Of a DNA stretch of 64,000 bases, positions 58,405 to 64,000 are shown piece by piece (positions within the stretch are counted from its first letter, which is position 1; each line of letters opens with the position of its first letter). The notes beneath the pieces were generated by a model. The model did not search any database. It was given only the letters and a program-made list of their open reading frames with translations, and was not told the DNA's origin. Source of the stretch: Labrys monachus (GTDB lineage: Bacteria > Pseudomonadota > Alphaproteobacteria > Rhizobiales > Labraceae); the NCBI RefSeq assembly GCF_030814655.1, contig NZ_JAUSVK010000001.1, positions 6,207,001-6,271,000 on the forward strand. Reading direction: 5' to 3'. Made by a program: the position numbers and the translations under genes.

Positions 58405-61179
58405 ATGCTCGACAAGCCCGATCGTGAGCTGCATCTCGTCATCGACCGCATGGCGCTCGAGGCGGAGATCGACGCGCTCGCCCTGGAGCACGAGGGCGAG
58501 CGCGACGCGCTGCGCCTCGCCGTGGTGGCGCTGCTCAAGACGACGCTGCGCGAGGGGCGCGAGCGCATCAAGGCGTGGTTCCACGAGGACAGGCTCGGCA
58601 CGGTCTGCGCCCAGCGCCTGTCCTGGCTGGAGGACGAGCTGATCCGCGCGACCTATGCCTATGTCACGCGCTATGTCTACACGACGCATAATCCCACCTC
58701 CGGCGAGCGCATGGCGATCATCGCGGTGGGCGGCTACGGCCGGGGCACGCTGGCGCCGGGCTCGGACATCGACCTCCTCTTCCTGCTGCCGGCCAAGCAG
58801 ACCGCCTGGGGCGAGAGCGTCACCGAGGCGATCCTCTACGTGCTGTGGGACCTCGGCCAGAAGGTCGGCCACGCCACGCGCTCGATCGACGACTGCCTGC
58901 GCCTCGCCCGCACCGACATGACCATCCGCACCACGCTGCTGGAGGCGCGCCCGATCCTCGGCGACATGTCGCTGGCCGGGGATCTCGCCGCCCGCTTCGA
59001 CAAGGAGATCGTGCAGTCGACGGCGGCCGAGTTCGTCGCCGCCAAGCTCGCCGAACGCGACGAGCGCATCGTCAAGACCGGCAATTCGCGCTACCGCGTC
59101 GAGCCCAACGTCAAGGAGGGCAAGGGCGGCCTGCGCGACCTCAACACGCTCTACTGGATCGCCAAATATGTCTACCGGGTGCGCGACGCCGCGGCGCTGG
59201 TCGATGCCGGCCTGTTCACGCGGCGCGAATACCGGCAATTCGTGCTGGCGGAGGATTTCCTGTGGGCGACGCGCTGCGCCATCCATTTCCTCGCCGGACG
59301 GCCCGATGACCGCCTGACCTTCGACCTCCAGCAGGATATCGCCACCTTGCTCGGCTATGCCGACCGCGGCGGCCTGCGCGGCGTCGAGCGCTTCATGAAG
59401 CATTATTTCCTCGTCGCCAAGGATGTCGGCGACCTCACGGCGATCGTCTGCGCCGCCCTGGAGGAACGCCAGCAGAAGCCCCGCGCGCGGCTCGACCGCT
59501 TCATCGCGCCGTTCCGCCGGGCCCAGCGCCAGGCCTTGACCGGCACCAAGGACTTCGTGATCGACACGGGGCGCCTCAACGTCGCCGACGACAAGGCGTT
59601 CGCGCGCGATCCGGTCAACCTGATCCGCCTGTTCCACCTCGCCGATCTCCACAGCCTGGCGCTGCACCCGGTGGCGATGCGCCTCGTCACCCAGTCGCTG
59701 AAGCTGATCACCGCGGCGCTGCGCGACAACACCGAGGCCAACCGCCTCTTCCTCGAGATCCTGACCTCGCGCAACGCACCGGAAACCGTGCTCAGGCGCA
59801 TGAACGAGGCCGGCGTGCTCGGCCGCTTCATCCCCGACTTCGGCAAGGTCGTCGCGATGATGCAGTTCAACATGTATCATCGCTACACGGTCGACGAGCA
59901 CCTGCTGCGCTCGGTGGGGGAGCTTGCGGACATCGACCGCAATGTCGGCTCCAACGAGCATCCGCTCGTCAACGAGATCATGCCGACGATCCAGAACCGG
60001 ACGGCGCTCTACGTCGCCACCTTCCTGCACGACATCGCCAAGGGCCGCCCGGAGGACCACTCCATCGCCGGCGCCCGTATCGCCCGCCGCCTCGGGCCGC
60101 GCCTCGGCCTGACCCCGGCCGAGACCGACACGGTGTCCTGGCTCGTCGAGCAGCATCTGGTGATGTCGATGACGGCCCAGTCGCGCGACCTGTCGGACCG
60201 CAAGACGATCGAGACCTTCGCCGGCACGGTGCAGACGCTGGAGCGGCTGAAGCTCCTCCTCATCCTCACCGTCGCCGACATCCGCGCCGTCGGCCCCGGC
60301 GTGTGGAACGGGTGGAAGGGGCAGCTCCTGCGCTCCCTGTTCTGGGAAACCGAACTGGTGCTGGCGGGCGGCCACTCCAACGCCGACCGGCGCGCCAGCG
60401 TGCGCCATTCGCAGGAAGAGCTGCGGGCCGCGCTGACCGACTGGAGCCCTGAGGAGATCGAGGCCTATGTCGGCCGCCATTATCCGCCCTATTGGCTGAA
60501 GGTCGACCTGCCGACGCGGCTGCGCCATGCCCGCTTCATCCGCTCGGTGACGGCGCGCGGGGAGAGCCTGGGCACGGAGGTCGACACCGATGCCTTCCGC
60601 GGCGTGACCGAGCTCACCGTGCTCGCGCCCGACCATCCGCGCCTGTTGTCGGTGATTGCCGGCGCCTGCGCGGCGGCGGGTGCCAACATCGTCGACGCGC
60701 AGATCAACACCACCACCGACGGCCTCGCCCTCGACACCATCTTCGTCAGCCGGGAATTCCCTGAAGATGCCGATGAATTGCGGCGGGCCGGCCGCATCGC
60801 CCAGGGCATGGAGCAGGCGCTGAGCGGCGCCATCCGCCTGCCGGAGGCGGTCGCCAAGCGCGGCGCCGGCAAGACGCGCCACCGCGCCTTCCAGGTCGCG
60901 CCGGACGTGGTGGTCGACAATGAATGGTCGCACCGCCACACCGTCGTCGAGGTCTCCGGCCTCGACCGGCCGGGCCTGCTCTACGACCTCACCACGGCGA
61001 TCTCGCAGCTCAACCTCAACATCGCCTCCGCCCACATCGCCACCTTCGGCGAGAAGGCGGTCGACGTGTTCTACGTCACCGACCTCACGGGCGCGAAAAT
61101 CACCTCGCCGGTACGCCAGCACAGCATCCGCGACAATCTCCTGGCGGTGTTCGGCAAGAAGGAAGGCAAGGGGAAATAG
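58405..61179 (+). CDS. glnD: bifunctional uridylyltransferase/uridylyl-removing enzyme GlnD
   Basis: 924 residues from ATG 58405. It senses glutamine and modifies PII proteins. The nucleotidyltransferase domain has AVGGYGRGTLAPGSDIDLLF (about residue 109) and VEPNVKEGKGGLRDLNTLYW. The HD domain has YVATFLHDIAKGRPEDHS (about residue 543). Two C-terminal ACT domains start near 736 (TELTVLAPDHPRLLSVIAGA) and 846 (TVVEVSGLDRPGLLYDLTTA). All catalytic motifs are present. It lies downstream of mutS as in many Hyphomicrobiales, separated by repeat DNA. The 1713-codon antisense frame is a shadow. Confidence 0.97.
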   Translation: MLDKPDRELHLVIDRMALEAEIDALALEHEGERDALRLAVVALLKTTLREGRERIKAWFHEDRLGTVCAQRLSWLEDELIRATYAYVTRYVYTTHNPTSGERMAIIAVGGYGRGTLAPGSDIDLLFLLPAKQTAWGESVTEAILYVLWDLGQKVGHATRSIDDCLRLARTDMTIRTTLLEARPILGDMSLAGDLAARFDKEIVQSTAAEFVAAKLAERDERIVKTGNSRYRVEPNVKEGKGGLRDLNTLYWIAKYVYRVRDAAALVDAGLFTRREYRQFVLAEDFLWATRCAIHFLAGRPDDRLTFDLQQDIATLLGYADRGGLRGVERFMKHYFLVAKDVGDLTAIVCAALEERQQKPRARLDRFIAPFRRAQRQALTGTKDFVIDTGRLNVADDKAFARDPVNLIRLFHLADLHSLALHPVAMRLVTQSLKLITAALRDNTEANRLFLEILTSRNAPETVLRRMNEAGVLGRFIPDFGKVVAMMQFNMYHRYTVDEHLLRSVGELADIDRNVGSNEHPLVNEIMPTIQNRTALYVATFLHDIAKGRPEDHSIAGARIARRLGPRLGLTPAETDTVSWLVEQHLVMSMTAQSRDLSDRKTIETFAGTVQTLERLKLLLILTVADIRAVGPGVWNGWKGQLLRSLFWETELVLAGGHSNADRRASVRHSQEELRAALTDWSPEEIEAYVGRHYPPYWLKVDLPTRLRHARFIRSVTARGESLGTEVDTDAFRGVTELTVLAPDHPRLLSVIAGACAAAGANIVDAQINTTTDGLALDTIFVSREFPEDADELRRAGRIAQGMEQALSGAIRLPEAVAKRGAGKTRHRAFQVAPDVVVDNEWSHRHTVVEVSGLDRPGLLYDLTTAISQLNLNIASAHIATFGEKAVDVFYVTDLTGAKITSPVRQHSIRDNLLAVFGKKEGKGK

Positions 61180-61212
61180 CCCCGGGAGCGCGGACAAGAT
61201 GTCCAAAGGTGA

Positions 61213-61330
61213 TTTTTGGCCGATGACCGTTCAGGATTTGTCATTGCCGGGCCGCAAGCGTCATGCCGCGCGAAGTCTGGATACCCGGGACAAGCCCGGG
61301 TATGACAAAAACTGCGCCTTCTCCTCTTAA
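61213..61330. repeat. repeat family D, copy 3, flanked by family C halves
   Basis: TTTTTGGCCGATGACCGTTC, TTGTCATTGCCGGGC and the hairpin TACCCGGGACAAGCCCGGGTA. Family C pieces (GGGAGCGCGGACA at 61185-61197; GGATGCCCGCGCTCCCGGGG at 61357-61376) lie on both sides in opposite orientation. Confidence 0.7.
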
Positions 61331-61378
61331 ATCTTGGGGCAAATTGGGTTCGGGCAGGATGCCCGCGCTCCCGGGGCC

Positions 61379-62242
61379 TCACGCCGCGAAGGAGACCCAC
61401 AGCACCGCCACGCCGAGCAGGATGCGGTAGATGATGAAGGGCCAGGTGGAGTAGCGCTCGAGGATGCGCATCAGGCCCCACAGGGCAGCGAAGGAGGACA
61501 GGCTGCCGACGACGACGCCGACGAGCAGGATGAGCCAGCCTTCGAGGGCGAGATGGGCGTGGACGAGCGTCACCACCTCGTGCAGCCCCGCCAGGGCGAT
61601 GGCGGGAAGGCCGAGCAGGAAGGAGAAGCGGGCCGCCTCCTCGCGGGCGAAATCCCGGAACAGGGCGGCCGTCAGCGTCGAGCCGGAGCGGGAGACGCCC
61701 GGGATCAGCGCGCCGACCTGCGCCACGCCGACGATCAGCGCATCGGAGAGCCGCATGTCCTCGGTGCGGCGGCGGTGGCGGCAGGCGATTTCGGCGATGG
61801 CGAGCAGCACGCCCATGACGAGGCAGGCGATGCCGATCACCGGCAGTGTGCGCAGCGGGCTGTCGCAGGTGTTGAGCAGCGGGGCGAGGAACAGGCCGGC
61901 GATGACGATCGGGACGGTGCCGAGCACGATGCCGACCGCGAGGCGGAATTCGGTCGAGCCCCAGTCGCGCGAGGCGACGGCTGCGAGCGAACCGCCGGCG
62001 ATGGCGCGGATGTCGCGCCAGAAATAGCACACGACCGCGCTGAGCGCCGCGAGCTGCATGGTGGCGGAGAAGGCCGATCCCGGATCCTGCCAGCCGAGCA
62101 GCGCCGGCACCAGGCGCATATGCGCCGTGGAGGAGATCGGCATCAGCTCGGTGATGCCCTGCACCACGCCGAGAATGGCGACCTTGGCCGCTCCGAGGGT
62201 CACGAATCCCGTATCGACCCCTTGCGTACACGCTCCGCTCAT
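61379..62242 (-). CDS. uppP: undecaprenyl-diphosphatase UppP/BacA
   Basis: 287 residues, about eight membrane helices. Active-site motifs: GVVQGITELMPISSTAHMRL (Glu and the ISSTAH segment) and LIPGVSRSGSTLTAALF. It recycles the lipid carrier for peptidoglycan synthesis and can confer bacitracin resistance. It lies convergent with glnD. Confidence 0.95.
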   Translation of the reverse strand: MSGACTQGVDTGFVTLGAAKVAILGVVQGITELMPISSTAHMRLVPALLGWQDPGSAFSATMQLAALSAVVCYFWRDIRAIAGGSLAAVASRDWGSTEFRLAVGIVLGTVPIVIAGLFLAPLLNTCDSPLRTLPVIGIACLVMGVLLAIAEIACRHRRRTEDMRLSDALIVGVAQVGALIPGVSRSGSTLTAALFRDFAREEAARFSFLLGLPAIALAGLHEVVTLVHAHLALEGWLILLVGVVVGSLSSFAALWGLMRILERYSTWPFIIYRILLGVAVLWVSFAA

Positions 62243-62647
62243 CCGCCGTCCCCGCTCGTCGAGCCCTATCAGGATGAGGGGCTCGGGTCCCCGCCGCCGG
62301 CTTCATGCAGGCGGCCGGGCGGGAGACAGACCGTGGAATCAAGGCGGCTTTGAGGCACGGGGCCGTCATAATGCTGCGGTGCACAGTCCGGCCGCCGGCC
62401 GCGCCGGGACATTCCCTACGGGCAGTCCGGGTCCGCCGAGGCCCTGGCAGGGGCGATCCCGGCCGGTATCCCGAAGGCACGTCCGGCCGAACAGGCCGAG
62501 CGAGACTTCGGCTCGCACAACGGAACACGGTCGCCGCGAAGCGGGGCTGCGGCTCAGCTCGGCCTCATGGCGGGCAGGCCGAAGTGCGATATCGGATCGC
62601 CCGCTGCGGGTGTGTAGACCAGACGCATGAAGGGTCTCTCCCGGGCG
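62243..62647. other. intergenic region without recognisable gene
   Basis: Short plus-strand frames are Arg/Gly/Pro-rich with no domain. I see no convincing promoter, RNA gene or large repeat here. It holds the control region of uppP and the 3' trailer of the LysR gene. Confidence 0.4.
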
Positions 62648-63544
62648 TCAGTCGCGCGATATTGACAGCCCCGCGAGGAGTGGAGCGTGCGCGGCGAGGC
62701 TGCGGGACACGAACGCCGTGAAGAGCCGGACGCGCTCCGTCTTGCGTGTCTCCCCCTGTGTGAGAAGCCAGAGCGTTCCGTACATGTGCAGATCGGTGCC
62801 CGGCACCCTCACCAGCAGCGGGTCGGCATCTCCGACGAAGCACGGCAGCGTCGTGATCCCGAGCCCCTGCCGTACAGCGGCGATCTGCGCCCCGGCGTCC
62901 GTGATCCTGAAGGGAACCCCCGTGGTGCCCACCTCGCCCTCGCTCGCCCAATCCGGAATTCCATGCATGCTTATGACGATCCACCGGAGGGGATCCGTCG
63001 CGCCGGCCCGCCACGCATCCAGCCGATCGCGGGATATGTAGACGCCGCCGAACAGCGCCGGTCCCTTCAGGCCGTGAAGATTGAGCGGCAGGGTTTTGCG
63101 GTCATAGACGACGCGGATCGCCACGTCGGCCTCTCGGTTGGTCAGGTTTGCCAGCTCGCCGGACGACAGGATCTCCATCTCGATGTCCGGATGCAGGCGC
63201 GCGAAATCGGCGAAGTCCGGGATGAGCAGGTGTGTCGCGAGGATCGGCGTCAACGTCACCCGCAAAAGCCCGCGCACGCTCTGGTCGCGGCCGAAGATGC
63301 GCGTCTCCAGCTGGTTCGACGACGCTTCCATCTGCTCCGCGAGCTCGAGGACCTCCTCGCCCGCAGCCGTCAGGCGGTAGCCCGAAGGCAGCTTTTCGAA
63401 CAGCTGCGCCCCGAGGCGGCCCTCGAGCTGGGCGATGCGGCGCAGCACGGTCGCGTGATTCACGCCGAGACGTTTGGCGGCGGCCCGCACTGAGCCTCCG
63501 CGCGCCGCGGCAAGAAAGTAGCGAACGTCATCCCAATCGATCAT
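62648..63544 (-). CDS. LysR-family transcriptional regulator
   Basis: 298 residues from ATG 63544. The N-terminal winged HTH is WDDVRYFLAAARGGSVRAAA, KRLGVNHATVLRRIAQLEGR and LGAQLFEKLPSGYRLTAAGE. The effector domain starts near residue 90 (LRVTLTPILATHLLIPDFAD). The HTH belongs to the subgroup with NHATVLRRI. It is divergent from an SDR oxidoreductase gene across 229 bp, the standard arrangement for LysR control of the neighbour. Confidence 0.92.
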   Translation of the reverse strand: MIDWDDVRYFLAAARGGSVRAAAKRLGVNHATVLRRIAQLEGRLGAQLFEKLPSGYRLTAAGEEVLELAEQMEASSNQLETRIFGRDQSVRGLLRVTLTPILATHLLIPDFADFARLHPDIEMEILSSGELANLTNREADVAIRVVYDRKTLPLNLHGLKGPALFGGVYISRDRLDAWRAGATDPLRWIVISMHGIPDWASEGEVGTTGVPFRITDAGAQIAAVRQGLGITTLPCFVGDADPLLVRVPGTDLHMYGTLWLLTQGETRKTERVRLFTAFVSRSLAAHAPLLAGLSISRD

Positions 63545-63613
63545 GGTGCATTCCCGCGCCGCAAGCGGCGCCTTTGCGAAGCTCACTATAACACGTTGTG
63601 CCGCAGTGCATGC

Positions 63614-63629
63614 GAACGCGGCGACGTTC
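63614..63629. promoter_or_regulatory. candidate LysR-type binding palindrome
   Basis: GAACG (63614-63618) and CGTTC (63625-63629) are exact inverses across six bases in the divergent LysR/SDR control region. This is weak evidence alone. Confidence 0.25.
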
Positions 63630-63773
63630 AATCGTCCAACTGGATCGTTTTTGCACCACCGATGTGCGCGATTCCGCCCTCACCACCTGCCTCCGGCGGA
63701 CCCATGTTGAGGCTCTTGGGGGGACCTCCCCCTACAGCCAAGACCCGAGACGGCGAAACAAGGACCGCACGAC

Positions 63774-64000
63774 ATGACCAGATTGAATGGAAAGACCGCC
63801 GTCATCACCGGCGGCGCCACCGGCATCGGCCTCGCCTCGGCAAAGCGATTCATCGAGGAAGGCGCCTTCGTCTTCATCTACGGCCGCCGGCAGGAAGCGC
63901 TCGACGCCGCCATGGCCGAGCTTGGCCCCCATGCCCGCGCGGTGAAGGGCTCGGTCTCGGATGAGGCCGACCTCAACCGCCTCTACGCGGCGGTGAAGGC
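63774..64000 (+). CDS. short-chain dehydrogenase/reductase, cut by the window edge
   Basis: The first 75 residues are visible. It begins MTRLNGKTAVITGGATGIGL, with the NAD(P)-binding GGxxGIG motif, then the AKRFIEEGAFVFIYGRRQEA region (Arg after the second strand suggests NADPH) and GSVSDEADLNRLYAAVK. The catalytic Ser-Tyr-Lys lies outside the window. It is divergent from, and probably regulated by, the LysR gene. Confidence 0.88.
   Translation, partial: MTRLNGKTAVITGGATGIGLASAKRFIEEGAFVFIYGRRQEALDAAMAELGPHARAVKGSVSDEADLNRLYAAVK

Noticed and set aside
56065-61206. 1713-codon open frame antisense to mutS and glnD
   Set aside because: It mirrors the codon periodicity of two clearly real genes; the translation is rich in Arg/Gly/Asp/His without any domain. 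It is a GC-bias shadow.
62305-62721. Short plus-strand frames in the uppP-LysR gap
   Set aside because: Arg/Gly/Pro composition, no domain, and partly antisense to the LysR gene.

Overview
The window is a high-GC chromosomal segment from an alphaproteobacterium, most likely of the order Hyphomicrobiales. The pointers are a BioR-type biotin regulator with its operator, a YadA-like trimeric autotransporter, a VirJ/AcvB-like hydrolase, the neighbouring order mutS-glnD, and sppA-ihfB-LapA-domain in series. The genus cannot be fixed from the sequence alone. No rRNA, tRNA or CRISPR array was seen.

Layout. 1-3443: remnant of an Rhs/YD-repeat gene, a trimeric adhesin with a 96-residue internal tandem duplication, and a small secreted companion protein. 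3444-7889: a LacI regulator followed by a DapA-like aldolase and a polar amino-acid-type ABC transporter, one catabolic operon with an operator-like palindrome. 7936-9319: a secreted small protein and an alpha/beta hydrolase. 9483-11962: biotin locus bioY-bioB with bioR; both transcripts carry a BioR box. 12213-16702: a GPP34 (GOLPH3)-MFS transporter fusion, divergent from a phytanoyl-CoA dioxygenase-like gene and a LacI regulator, with a strong palindrome between them. 16920-20240: an AT-rich accessory pair (HD phosphohydrolase plus YwgA-like protein) in which the HD gene is split by an IS3-family element. 20484-34707: mixed metabolic genes (MDR oxidoreductase, SIS isomerase, XRE-cupin regulator, two GNATs, CNBD-MscS channel, lipase-type hydrolase, FAD amine oxidoreductase, MqsRA toxin-antitoxin, SAF-domain oxidoreductase, YdcF, M17 peptidase, amidase). 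34769-36479: three tandem 209-bp repeats interrupted by an IS110-family element. 36652-44511: MarR-like and NlpC/P60 genes, then a spermidine/putrescine-type ABC transporter with a HisD-family dehydrogenase and a divergent PuuR-like regulator. 44812-64000: mostly housekeeping (typA, sppA, ihfB, hemW, mutS, glnD, uppP) with a few accessory genes.

Two things stand out. First, the 194-bp non-coding end of the IS110 element reads as a bridge RNA. It has a 15-bp 5' hairpin and two loops. The guides of one loop match the repeat into which the element is inserted, and those of the other match the element's own ends. Second, intergenic space is crowded with several families of palindromic repeats. 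In one copy a DUF559 (Vsr-like) nuclease gene lies exactly where the other copies have only a short spacer, which suggests a mobile palindromic element with its own nuclease. These repeats also supply the last codons of mutS and run through the 5' end of the VirJ-like gene.
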